Shown here: piece after piece, positions 25,258 to 33,775 of the stretch | Numbering within the stretch: position 1 is the stretch's first letter | Layout: every line of letters begins with the position of its first letter | Source of the DNA: JBBRWV01 sp038248985 | GTDB taxonomy: Bacteria; Planctomycetota; Phycisphaerae; WQYP01 | Direction of reading: 5' to 3' | Length of the DNA stretch: 35,518 nt | Assembly (NCBI GenBank): GCA_038248985.1 | Contig: JBBRWV010000022.1 | Coordinates: 1-35,518, forward strand | Program-made: the position numbers and the translations under genes | Notes under the pieces: generated by a model | The model's database searches: none | What the model was told of the DNA's origin: nothing | What the model saw: the letters and a program-made list of their open reading frames with translations, nothing else

Positions 25258-27687
25258 TTACTGCACCTTATAAGTATTCGGATACTCGACTTTCCTACCA
25301 TCCGCATACATCCAATCCACACCGTCGTAAATCCACTTGCCCCCCTCATTTCGCAATCCTTTCATCACTACCCGATCCGGCGGACCGTTCTTCTTCAAAA
25401 ATTCCGCGAAGAACTTCGTCGCCGCATGCTCCTCCTCCCCGGACTCCTTCGGCATATCCACCGCCCCATACATCTGATGCACCCGATGACGCAGCCTCCC
25501 CGCCTCTTCCTTATCCTTCAACTTCGTCGGATTCACCGCCGCGTTCGCATAGAACCACGGCATCTCTCCCGGCTCCACGCCCACAGGCCCAAAATCATAC
25601 GCGCCGCCAAAATTCACCCCGCACTCCCCGTGCGTATCCAGGCCCGCCTCCTTCATCAAGCGAAATAACCGCCACCAGTGCGGTTGTACCGCCTCCGCCT
25701 TTCCGGAAGTAAAATCCACACCGCTCATCCCCCCGTATCCACCATCAAAAAATACCGTCTTGCAGCCCAACTCCCCCGACATCTTGAATGTGCTCCACAC
25801 CATCTCGTTCAGCCAGCCCCCCGTCATGCTCATCGGCGTCCAATTGTAATTTGCCACCGCCGGATATGTTCCATCCCGGCCTTTCCGCATCCACTCCGGA
25901 TGACTTCGCACCAGCGGCAGCCCCCGCTTCTCCAGCAGCGGAATCAGCGGCGGCACAACCTGATTGCTGTAACCATAGTAAGGAGTGAAAAATGCATCTG
26001 ACAAAACATTCGCCCGCGGCGCCAAAACAAACTCCGGTCGGAACCAATATCCCATCTTTACCCCCTTGGCCGCAAATGCCGCCGCCATCTCTTTTACCAC
26101 AATGTTGTCCGGCAACTTGGGATTTGTGAGATACTCTTCATCCATCGCATGCGATGCCGACATCCATAAAGGATGATAAAACATGAACAGGTCAATCCCC
26201 TTCTCTTCGCACGATTTCGCCTGATTTACCGCCGCTTCCACCGCTTTGTCTTTCGTCCAATACAACGTCGTTCCACGTGTGATCGCCGGCAAGTATTTCG
26301 GCAGGTCGTACAACTCCGCCATCCGCCGATAAAAATAGAACTTCGCATCCATAAACCGTTGCGGCGTCTCCGCGGACCTGTCACTTGAATACAAGTATTC
26401 AAATGTGTCCACCCCCAGCGCACCGCCCGCCCCGCCAATATCTATCTGGAAGTTCGGCCACAATCCGTCATGCCCCTGCTCGGCATAATTCGTCGTGCGA
26501 AACGTCGTGCAAAAATTTTGTCGCCGCGCCGTAATGATCAGCGTCCCCTTCGGATGATCGATGAACAAAAACGGATGCGTCTGCAGCGCCGTCTCCGTCG
26601 GATGAAAATTTTGCGCCTCCCGAACCTTCCCCCGTTCACTCTGGTTCTCCCCCCGCTTCCACGTCAAAATCTCCGCGCTGACCTTCGTCCAGGAGTGCGG
26701 ACGATACGTCGTCGCCCCCTCGCAACTCCCTTCTACGCCGAATCCATCATTCAGCGCCACCGAATATCCCGTCTCGTTAAAATAGCTGGGCGTCGTAATC
26801 TCCAAACGCCGCGCCAACCCACTGTACTTCGTCCCGTTCACATCCCGCTCCACCGGAAACCACGTCTCCCGCACCTTCCCCCACACCCACGTATCGTTCT
26901 TCGCGTCCGCCGGCATCCCCGGCCCCCATAGCGGTATCCGGTACGACAGCGTCACCCGCTGACCATCCACATCGTAGCCCAGCCACTTCGCCGCCGTCTG
27001 CGCCTTGGTGTCTTTCCCATAATCAAAGTTGATCCGCGGAGGCAGCGCCGGCCCCTCCTTCGTCGCCGCTTCCGGAACACTAAACCCCATATTGTCATAA
27101 CTGCACAAATCTACAGGATTCCCATAGATGTTCGGATAGACCAAATGCTGTCCGTCAGACGATTGCCAATCCCGCCACTTCATCCGGCCGGTATCGAATA
27201 CCATCGTGTGCCCGTTCGCAAACGCAATCTTCAACACACCATTGAGCTTCATCTTCTCGCGGCCGCCCATCGCGGGCAGTTCCACATCGGTATAACCCGC
27301 CTTCGTCGCCTTCCCCTTCGCCGCGATGTCCTTCACCACGACCGCCCGCGCCGCCGGCGAGATACGCGACTCTCCGCCCTTAAACACCGCCGTCGCCCCA
27401 TACTGATAGGCCACATCATTATTTGCAGTCGCATCCACATACACCGTCCCAGTCATCACCTCCCCGTTTATTTTCGTCTTCTCCTTTTCGCTTTCGCTCC
27501 ACCGATACACGTTATGCCCCGTCACCTCCGGCTCCGTGCTCCGGTTCCACTCCAGATACACCTTCCCATCCCCCCGATCCGCATCCAGCCCCGAAGGCGA
27601 AAGCACCGGTGCCTTCGGCAGCGCCCCCATCGCTGAAACACACATCGCCAACAATACCACCAAGCCCGCCGCGTATTGCTTTCTCAT
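25258..27687 (-). CDS. Exported glycosidase-like protein with Fn3-like domain
   Basis: An 809-residue protein from ATG 27687, with AGGA 8 bases upstream; the open frame to 27753 is likely noncoding. Residues 1-22 form a signal peptide (QYAAGLVVLLAMCVSAMGA). A fibronectin-III-like module follows (VYLEWNRSTEPEVTGHNVYR). After a beta-rich middle region, the C-terminal half looks like a GH36/GH27-type TIM barrel: GIDLFMFYHPLW, MGYWFRPEFVL and TVFFDGGYGGMSGVD. The Asp of FFDGG is a candidate nucleophile. Family assignment is by fold impression only. It should act outside the cytoplasm on glycans together with the next gene (63 bases downstream). Confidence 0.65.
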   Translation of the reverse strand: MRKQYAAGLVVLLAMCVSAMGALPKAPVLSPSGLDADRGDGKVYLEWNRSTEPEVTGHNVYRWSESEKEKTKINGEVMTGTVYVDATANNDVAYQYGATAVFKGGESRISPAARAVVVKDIAAKGKATKAGYTDVELPAMGGREKMKLNGVLKIAFANGHTMVFDTGRMKWRDWQSSDGQHLVYPNIYGNPVDLCSYDNMGFSVPEAATKEGPALPPRINFDYGKDTKAQTAAKWLGYDVDGQRVTLSYRIPLWGPGMPADAKNDTWVWGKVRETWFPVERDVNGTKYSGLARRLEITTPSYFNETGYSVALNDGFGVEGSCEGATTYRPHSWTKVSAEILTWKRGENQSERGKVREAQNFHPTETALQTHPFLFIDHPKGTLIITARRQNFCTTFRTTNYAEQGHDGLWPNFQIDIGGAGGALGVDTFEYLYSSDRSAETPQRFMDAKFYFYRRMAELYDLPKYLPAITRGTTLYWTKDKAVEAAVNQAKSCEEKGIDLFMFYHPLWMSASHAMDEEYLTNPKLPDNIVVKEMAAAFAAKGVKMGYWFRPEFVLAPRANVLSDAFFTPYYGYSNQVVPPLIPLLEKRGLPLVRSHPEWMRKGRDGTYPAVANYNWTPMSMTGGWLNEMVWSTFKMSGELGCKTVFFDGGYGGMSGVDFTSGKAEAVQPHWWRLFRLMKEAGLDTHGECGVNFGGAYDFGPVGVEPGEMPWFYANAAVNPTKLKDKEEAGRLRHRVHQMYGAVDMPKESGEEEHAATKFFAEFLKKNGPPDRVVMKGLRNEGGKWIYDGVDWMYADGRKVEYPNTYKVQ

Positions 27688-27795
27688 CAGCTCGATCCTC
27701 AAATTTGCGTCCGGCGTTCTCAGAAATGTCACGCACGCCGGCCACTCACTCAAGGAGTAACGCCGCTCTCCGCCCTTTACTCCATTCCCTCCCCT

Positions 27796-29025
27796 TTATT
27801 CCTCTCCCCCCGGCAACGCCAACTGCTCGATTTCCGGCAACTGCGCCCCGATGATCCCCTGCAAATCCCCATACATTCGCGTCGTGCTCGTAATCGCCAT
27901 CTCCAATTGCTTCTCCCGCTTCGCCCACATCTTCTGCATCGCCCGCTTCTCCTGGTCCAAGTCCGCCTTCAACCCGCTGAACGCCTCCACTATCCCCGAC
28001 ACCCGGTTGCGAAACGATGGGCTCGCCAGATAATCGTACAAAATCTCCGCCTTCTCCTGCTTCCCTACCAACGCCCGATTCGTCCGCGCAATCTCCACCA
28101 ACCCCGCCCGTAACGCCATCGCCAAACCCACCGCACACGCCCAGTTCGTCACCCATATCCCCTCGATCAGCTCAAACGTATCGCAACTCTCAGGCATCGC
28201 ACCCGTCACCAAAATCGCCACCGCCGCGTTGCACCCCCGCTGATCCTCGCGCAATTTCTCCAACCACCCCTCCGACCAATTCCGCGTCCGCTTCGATTCC
28301 CACAAAATGCTCCCGCACACCCCCGGCACATCCGACACCACCTGCAAAACATCCGCACCACGCACGCCCTTCCCCACCGGCTCGATCGCATCCTTCGGAA
28401 ACTTCGCCCGCAGCAACTCCTCCAGCGCCAATTCCTGCACCTCCCCCTGCAATTGCTGCGAACCCTGCTCCGCCTTCAACTTCAGCGCATCAATCTGCTC
28501 CAGCAAATCCCCTATCCGCTTGTCCTTCTCCGCATCCTTGAATTTGTGTTCCGTCAACGCCTGCTTCCGCGCCTCCGCCTTGATCAAATCGCTCATCTCG
28601 TTCACCTTCCGCGTGAACTCGATCTCCGCCGCCTCCGCCTTATCCTTCAACTCCCGCTCGCGCTTCAGCAGCGCCAGCTCCTTCTCCTGCGACTTCCGCA
28701 AATTCACCCGCATCTCCTGCAATTGCGCATCGCGATCACTCAACTCCTGGGCCAGTTCCTCTTTCGCCTTCACCTTCGCCTGCTGCTCCAGAACCGCCCG
28801 TTCCTTCAACACCCCCTCCTTGATCCGCTCCCCCACCGCTCCCGCCGCCGCCGTCAGTTCCTCTTCCTTCTTCCGCAGCTTGCTCATCTCCCGCTCCACC
28901 TTCTCCTTCTCCCGTCCCATCTCCAGCGCAAACTCCTCCCGCAATCGGCCCGACAACTGCGCCGACAACGCCTGTGTCACCTCGATCTTCGTCCCGCACT
29001 TCGGACACTCAATCATTTCGGCCAT
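27796..29025 (-). CDS. DUF2130 protein, coiled coil plus nuclease-like domain
   Basis: A 409-residue protein with the DUF2130 layout. A short CxxC knuckle at the N-terminus (ECPKCGTKI, Cys7 and Cys10) comes first. A long charged coiled coil spans about residues 30-190, with many EKE repeats. The C-terminal domain (195-330) has the PD-(D/E)xK pattern: VQELALEELL, then Asp225 in GADVLQVV and Glu243-x-Lys245 in ILWESKRT. The nuclease motif is intact, so DNA cleavage is plausible, but the biological role of the family is not known. GAGAG lies 6 bases before the ATG. It follows the channel gene by 26 bases on the same strand, so the two are likely cotranscribed. Confidence 0.85.
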   Translation of the reverse strand: MAEMIECPKCGTKIEVTQALSAQLSGRLREEFALEMGREKEKVEREMSKLRKKEEELTAAAGAVGERIKEGVLKERAVLEQQAKVKAKEELAQELSDRDAQLQEMRVNLRKSQEKELALLKRERELKDKAEAAEIEFTRKVNEMSDLIKAEARKQALTEHKFKDAEKDKRIGDLLEQIDALKLKAEQGSQQLQGEVQELALEELLRAKFPKDAIEPVGKGVRGADVLQVVSDVPGVCGSILWESKRTRNWSEGWLEKLREDQRGCNAAVAILVTGAMPESCDTFELIEGIWVTNWACAVGLAMALRAGLVEIARTNRALVGKQEKAEILYDYLASPSFRNRVSGIVEAFSGLKADLDQEKRAMQKMWAKREKQLEMAITSTTRMYGDLQGIIGAQLPEIEQLALPGGEE

Positions 29026-29051
29026 GTTGCACTCTCACAAAAATTTCGAAA

Positions 29052-30704
29052 TTACCCCAACCCAAAAAATCGCATCATCCGCCCCAGTACGCTCTTCTGC
29101 TGTTCCGCCACCGCACTCGCCTTCGCCGCCGCACTCAAATTCGCCAGTGCCGCCGTCCGCTCCGCCGCGCGCTTGCCGATCACTTCGCTCACCGACTCCA
29201 GCAGTTTCACGTTCGCCGTAAACAACTGATGCAACTCGCTTCGCCCAATCTCCACGCACACCAGTCCCGATGCCGCCTTGATCGTCGCCGACCGCGGCTG
29301 CCCCGTCAGGCCCGACATCTCTCCGAAATACTCCCCCGGCCCAAGCGTCGCGAGCGTTTTTTCCGTCCCCGCTTCGCCGCGAACAATCACATCCGCCGTC
29401 CCATGACGAATAATATAAAAACTATCGCCCGCATCATTCTGCCGGAATAAAATCTGGTTCGCCGCCAGCAGCACATCCCGCGAACTCTCTGCCAGCATCT
29501 TCAATTCGCCCGAACTCAAGGCCGCAAACAATGGCACCTTCTGGATCGCGCACAAACGCGTCGCGGCTGCACTCTCCTGCTGGCGACGCTCGCGTCGATC
29601 CATGTTCACCACCTCGGTCGTGCGGATCGGGAACGGAATCCCCATGTTATTCTGCTTCAACCGGTACCACACATTGACCCGCACCGCGCTCTGAATCTCA
29701 TCATCTTCCGGTGGGTCGGTAATCCAAAATCGAATGCGGTAATCAATCGACGATTCGCCAAAATTCTCCAGGTACACGTACGGCGCAGGATGTGCACTCA
29801 CGCCTGGCGTCTCCATCGCCGCAGCTTTTAACACCCTGATCGCCTCCTCCGGCGGAATATCGTACTGAATCCCCACGAGGATCGTCTTCGCCGTGGCCGT
29901 CGTCGGCGTGTTGTAATTGGTGATCTGCTCCCGCGCCATCGTCGAATTCGGTATATGCACAAAATCGTCATAATCCGTCTGCAGCGTTACCGCCCGCCAC
30001 GTCATATCCACCACGCGCCCCTCCACTTCCAACACCTTGATCCAATGCCCCACCGCAAACGGCGAAGATGTCTGCATCACCAGCCCGCTGAAAAAATTCC
30101 CCAGCGTCTCCTGTAACGCCAACCCCAGCACAATCGACACCACCGCCGACCCCGCCAGAAAATTCGTGATGTCCCACTCAAACTCATGCGCTCCGTACCC
30201 CAGCGTCGCAAACAATAGCCCCACAATCAATATCATCTGATGCACAAACTTCGGCAGCGTCACCTTCCCCCCACGCGTCAGCACCGGCACCAACACCAGT
30301 CGATTCACCAAGCACAGCGCCACAAACAACAACCCCGCCTTCACCCACCGCTCCAGACCCAGCGCAAGCACCACGGGTCGCTCCGACACCGGCACCGTCG
30401 CCAACCCTCCAAAATAAACCGCCAGCGTCGCCGCTAGCACCAACAACGCCACCCCCAGCTTCGCCCGCACCAAGTATTTGCGAAACAACACAAACACAAT
30501 CAGGCCTAAAATCAATATCCCACCCGCCGTGCTCACCCCATGCAGCGTCTCCGTCCCCGTCGGCCAACGTCCCTGCGGCCCTGCCGCCTCCTTCGTCCCC
30601 GTCACCACCGCCGTCCCCGACGTCGTCGTTGCCGCATCTCGCGCCCCCGTATCACCGCCAACTTGCGCCAACACCTGCAGCAATCCAAACTCCAACAAAG
30701 ACAA
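29052..30704 (-). CDS. MscS-type mechanosensitive channel with cyclic-nucleotide-binding domain
   Basis: About 550 residues. The start is uncertain: TTG 30704 has no clear ribosome site, and other TTG codons follow within 10 bases. Hydrophobic spans lie at about 62-75, 84-105, 121-140 and 155-172. The MscS pore helix and beta domain follow (SAVVSIVLGLALQETLGNFF, IPNSTMAREQITNY). A C-terminal cNMP-binding domain spans about 385-505, with a complete phosphate-binding cassette FGEMSGLTGQPRSATI (Arg471, Ser472). The protein should open a membrane pore on swelling and be tuned by cAMP or cGMP. A class III cyclase gene lies 400 bases away in the opposite direction, which suggests a link. Confidence 0.88.
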   Translation of the reverse strand: MSLLEFGLLQVLAQVGGDTGARDAATTTSGTAVVTGTKEAAGPQGRWPTGTETLHGVSTAGGILILGLIVFVLFRKYLVRAKLGVALLVLAATLAVYFGGLATVPVSERPVVLALGLERWVKAGLLFVALCLVNRLVLVPVLTRGGKVTLPKFVHQMILIVGLLFATLGYGAHEFEWDITNFLAGSAVVSIVLGLALQETLGNFFSGLVMQTSSPFAVGHWIKVLEVEGRVVDMTWRAVTLQTDYDDFVHIPNSTMAREQITNYNTPTTATAKTILVGIQYDIPPEEAIRVLKAAAMETPGVSAHPAPYVYLENFGESSIDYRIRFWITDPPEDDEIQSAVRVNVWYRLKQNNMGIPFPIRTTEVVNMDRRERRQQESAAATRLCAIQKVPLFAALSSGELKMLAESSRDVLLAANQILFRQNDAGDSFYIIRHGTADVIVRGEAGTEKTLATLGPGEYFGEMSGLTGQPRSATIKAASGLVCVEIGRSELHQLFTANVKLLESVSEVIGKRAAERTAALANLSAAAKASAVAEQQKSVLGRMMRFFGLG

Positions 30705-30718
30705 CGGTCACGCAACTC

Positions 30719-31035
30719 GTGAATTATCCTCGTCCCGTCTCCCACGGCAAGCCCGACCCCTTTTCACCTCTATCTGCGGTTCGAGAGGGACAACACCAGC
30801 GCGGCGGATCGATTCATTGCGGCCGCAAAATCCGTCTGCCACCTCACGACCGTCCATCCCCACCTCGGCCAAGGTTGCGGCTTGGATCTCGTCGGCGAAG
30901 GTCGCATCCGCTCATGGTGAATCAAGGGCTTTCGCAACTACCTCATTATTTACGCCGCCTCGGCTCAGCGCGTTTATATCCTTCGCCTGCTTCACGGTGC
31001 CCGCGATATCCCCTCTCTGCGGGGAACACGAACTC
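30719..31035 (+). pseudogene. ParE/RelE-type toxin pseudogene
   Basis: A plus-strand frame reads LYLRFERDNTSAADRFIAA, then HPHLGQGCGLDLVGEGRIRSW, a TGA (30918-30920) and IKGFRNYLIIYAAS. It ends RVYILRLLHGARDIPSL. This matches the ParE toxin fold along its length: the AADRFI helix, the GF-NYLI strand and the VLHGARD end. The TGA stands where family members usually have Arg or Pro, so it could come from CGA. A frameshift near 30763 separates the start region (NYPRPVSHGKPD) from the rest. No antitoxin gene is seen upstream; the channel gene begins there on the other strand. It is a decayed toxin-antitoxin remnant. Confidence 0.7.
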
Positions 31036-31089
31036 GAATAGCCCCCGCCGTCTTTGCGTTATCCAATGACGCTCCCCGCCTCCTCCCGC

Positions 31090-31095
31090 TACAAT
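31090..31095 (+). promoter_or_regulatory. Possible -10 box of cyclase gene, leaderless
   Basis: TACAAT in CCGCTACAATCC is separated from the ATG at 31102 by exactly 6 bases, so a transcript would begin at the start codon itself. No ribosome site precedes the ATG (six C in a row), which agrees with leaderless translation. No good -35 box is visible. Confidence 0.4.
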
Positions 31096-31101
31096 CCCCC
31101 C

Positions 31102-33150
31102 ATGTCCAACGCTCCCGCATACAAACGCCACCTAGCCCACCTCGCCATCGCCGCGACCGCCTTCCTCCTCGCCCTCCTCCCCTCCCTCATCCCGGTCGCC
31201 CAGCCCACCCTCCAAAAGGCCGACGAATTCTTCTACGACACCTTCTACCTTCTGCGCCCCCAGGAAGATCAAGCCCGCCGCGATATCGTCATCGTCGCCG
31301 TCGATCAAACCAGCCTTGATGCCGTCGATAAATCCATGAAGTTTGGCTGGCCTTGGCCGCGCGAGCTCTACGGTTCCATCATCCAATATGCGGAAAACGC
31401 CGGTGCCCAAGCCGTCGTATTCGACCTGCTTTTCTCTGAAACCAGCGCCTACCAGGATCGTACCGGCGACGACGACAACTTCGCCGACGTCATCAAAGTA
31501 GCCAAAATCCCCCTCGTGTTCGGTGCCATGGTTTCCTCCGACGCCTCCTACGGCCGCTTCGCCCCGCCCGTCCCCGCCCCCACCTTCGGCGCTGTCGACG
31601 TCGGCGATGACAAAATCTATCGCCGCTACCCTCCGCTCGTTTTCTCCCGGCCCAGCCTCGCTCTCGCCGCCGTCACCGCCGCTGGCCAAAAAACCACCCT
31701 CCCCACGCACCACCCTTTCCTCCTCCATTACTACGGTCCCTACAAAACCTCCAGCGGAAAAACCACCTTCAACTACGTCTCCGCCGCCACCGTCCTCGCC
31801 GCCCAACTCGGCGGCCCCGCCGCGACCGAGAAAGCCCAGCGCCAAGGCTTGACCCCCGCTCTCTTCAAAAACAAAATAGTTCTTATCGGTGTCATCGCAG
31901 CCGGTGGCCATGACATCAAATCATCCCCCCTCTCCAAGGAATATCCCGGCGTCGAAGTGCAGGCCACCGCCATCGCCAACCTCCTCCACGGCCAATCCGT
32001 CACCCCCGTCTCACTCCTCTTTCAGTACCTCACCACCCTCCTCGTCGCCATTGCCACCGCCTACGGCGTCCTCCTCCCCCGCCGCGGCACCCTCAAAGCT
32101 CTCGCCCCCCTGCTCATCGCCGCCCTCCTCTTCGCCCTCGCAGCCTACCTCTTCATCCACCCTTCCATCCGCTGGCTCTCCCCCGTCATGCCCGCTGCCG
32201 CCCTCCTCATCGCCACCCTCATCGCCTTCACCTGGGCCTACATCACCGAAGACAAACAACGCCGCTTCATGCTCAAAGCCCTCTCCAAAGTCGTCTCCCC
32301 CGCCATCGCCCAGGAGCTCGCGCAAAACCCCGAAAAACTCGTCCTCGGCACCACCCGCACGCAACTCACCCTCCTCTTCACCGACGTCGCCAACTTCACC
32401 GACATGTCCGAAGCCATGGACGTTGAAAAACTCGGCGTCTTCATGAACCGCTACCTCGGCCACATGTCCGACCAGGTCCTCGCCCACCACGGCACCCTCG
32501 ATAAATACATCGGCGACGCCATCATGTGCTTCTGGAACGCCCCACTCCCCCAGCCCGATCATGCCCTCCACGCCTGCCGCGCCGCACTCGCCATGAAAGC
32601 CAAAGAACGCGAAATCCAGCCCGAACTCCGCGCCCTCGGCGCCGCCTCCGTCTTCACCCGCATCGGCATCAACACCACCCCCACCATCGTCGGCTTCGTC
32701 GGCTCAGACCACCTCTTCAACTACACCGCCCTCGGCGACGGCGTCAACCTCGCCTCCCGCCTCGAAGGCGCCAACAAAATCTACGGCTCAGAAATCCTCC
32801 TCGCCGAGTCCACCGCCGCCCTCGTCCAAGACTACTTCCTCCTCCGCAAACTCGACATCCTCCGCGTCAAAGGCAAAAAACAACCCATGGCTGTCTACGA
32901 GCTCCTCGCCGAAAAATCCCCCGCCGATCCTGCCCGCGAAAAACTCACAATTTTAGCGCAGACATACGAAACCGCCTTCGGGTATTATCAACGCCAGCAG
33001 TGGACCGAAGCCGAACACACCTTGCAACCATTAACAGATTCCGCAACCCCCGACGCACCCGCTCGCGCCCTGCTCAAACGCATCGATCACCTGCGCAAAA
33101 ATCCTCCTCCGCTCAACTGGGACGGCATCTACGACGCCCAAGAAAAGTAA
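31102..33150 (+). CDS. CHASE2-domain class III adenylate/guanylate cyclase
   Basis: A 682-residue membrane protein from ATG 31102. One N-terminal span (about 13-31) is followed by an extracytoplasmic CHASE2 sensor domain (about 35-300; DIVIVAVDQTSLDAV, WPWPRELYG, VVFDLLFSE). Three spans then lie at about 307-325, 333-351 and 361-380. The cytoplasmic cyclase domain (420-600) is intact: metal ligands Asp428 (LFTDVANF) and Asp472 (KYIGDAIM), purine-selecting Lys468 and Asp546, and transition-state Asn549 and Arg553 (GDGVNLASRLE). The Lys/Asp pair points to cAMP rather than cGMP. A short TPR-like tail ends the protein. CHASE2 ligands are unknown. A cAMP-binding channel gene is its divergent neighbour beyond the toxin pseudogene. 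Confidence 0.92.
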   Translation: MSNAPAYKRHLAHLAIAATAFLLALLPSLIPVAQPTLQKADEFFYDTFYLLRPQEDQARRDIVIVAVDQTSLDAVDKSMKFGWPWPRELYGSIIQYAENAGAQAVVFDLLFSETSAYQDRTGDDDNFADVIKVAKIPLVFGAMVSSDASYGRFAPPVPAPTFGAVDVGDDKIYRRYPPLVFSRPSLALAAVTAAGQKTTLPTHHPFLLHYYGPYKTSSGKTTFNYVSAATVLAAQLGGPAATEKAQRQGLTPALFKNKIVLIGVIAAGGHDIKSSPLSKEYPGVEVQATAIANLLHGQSVTPVSLLFQYLTTLLVAIATAYGVLLPRRGTLKALAPLLIAALLFALAAYLFIHPSIRWLSPVMPAAALLIATLIAFTWAYITEDKQRRFMLKALSKVVSPAIAQELAQNPEKLVLGTTRTQLTLLFTDVANFTDMSEAMDVEKLGVFMNRYLGHMSDQVLAHHGTLDKYIGDAIMCFWNAPLPQPDHALHACRAALAMKAKEREIQPELRALGAASVFTRIGINTTPTIVGFVGSDHLFNYTALGDGVNLASRLEGANKIYGSEILLAESTAALVQDYFLLRKLDILRVKGKKQPMAVYELLAEKSPADPAREKLTILAQTYETAFGYYQRQQWTEAEHTLQPLTDSATPDAPARALLKRIDHLRKNPPPLNWDGIYDAQEK

Positions 33151-33225
33151 ACTCTCACCACATTCGTCTCCCAGCTTTTCGTTCTCCGTAAACCAACTGA
33201 CCCTCGTGTCTTAAGGAGCCATACC

Positions 33226-33711
33226 ATGAACCGCCCCTCCAAAATCCTCCTCACCGCCGCCTTCCTTGGCACCCTCGCCGTCGGTTCCGCTTTCGCCGAA
33301 GACCTCTGGGTCAAAAGCGAATCCGTCGAAATCCGCGAAGGCAAAGGCGCCGTCTACCCCGTCATCACCACCGTCAAAAAAGGCCAACCCCTTACCGTTA
33401 TCGAACGCGATGGAAAATGGATCAAAGTTAAAGCCGGCGACAAAGACGGCTATGTCTACGAGACCGCCGTCTCCCCCACCAAAATCGATGGCGGCGGAAA
33501 CATTTTCCAAAACATGGGCATCAAGGGGTCCGGCATGACCTCCGCCTCCGCCGCCAAGGGTCTCGACAAAGACGCCGAGGCCTATGCCTCCGGCAAAGGC
33601 ATGAGCCCCCGCCCCCTCCAGACCCTCGTTGATGCCGCCAAAAAAATCTCCCCCAAAGAATGGGAGGCCTTCGCCGCCGAAGGCAAAGTCGGCCCCTACG
33701 CCAGAAAATAG
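33226..33711 (+). CDS. Exported SH3-domain protein
   Basis: A 161-residue exported protein. Signal peptide at about 1-24 (ILLTAAFLGTLAVGSAFA, cleaved before EDLW). A bacterial SH3 (SH3b) domain follows at about 25-85: LWVKSESVEIREGKGAVYPV, VKKGQPLTVIERDGKWIKVK and DGYVYETAVS. The C-terminus is Ala/Lys-rich and unassigned. SH3b domains often bind peptidoglycan or act as accessory modules beside peptidases. ATG 33226 has AAGGAG 8 bases upstream. The M48 protease gene follows 64 bases later on the same strand, a pairing seen in other bacteria and a hint of common envelope function. Confidence 0.8.
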   Translation: MNRPSKILLTAAFLGTLAVGSAFAEDLWVKSESVEIREGKGAVYPVITTVKKGQPLTVIERDGKWIKVKAGDKDGYVYETAVSPTKIDGGGNIFQNMGIKGSGMTSASAAKGLDKDAEAYASGKGMSPRPLQTLVDAAKKISPKEWEAFAAEGKVGPYARK

Positions 33712-33775
33712 CCCGCCCCCGTGTCCGTGCCCGGATCCCAAACAAACCCTCCCCTTAGCTATATAAGGACTAAAC

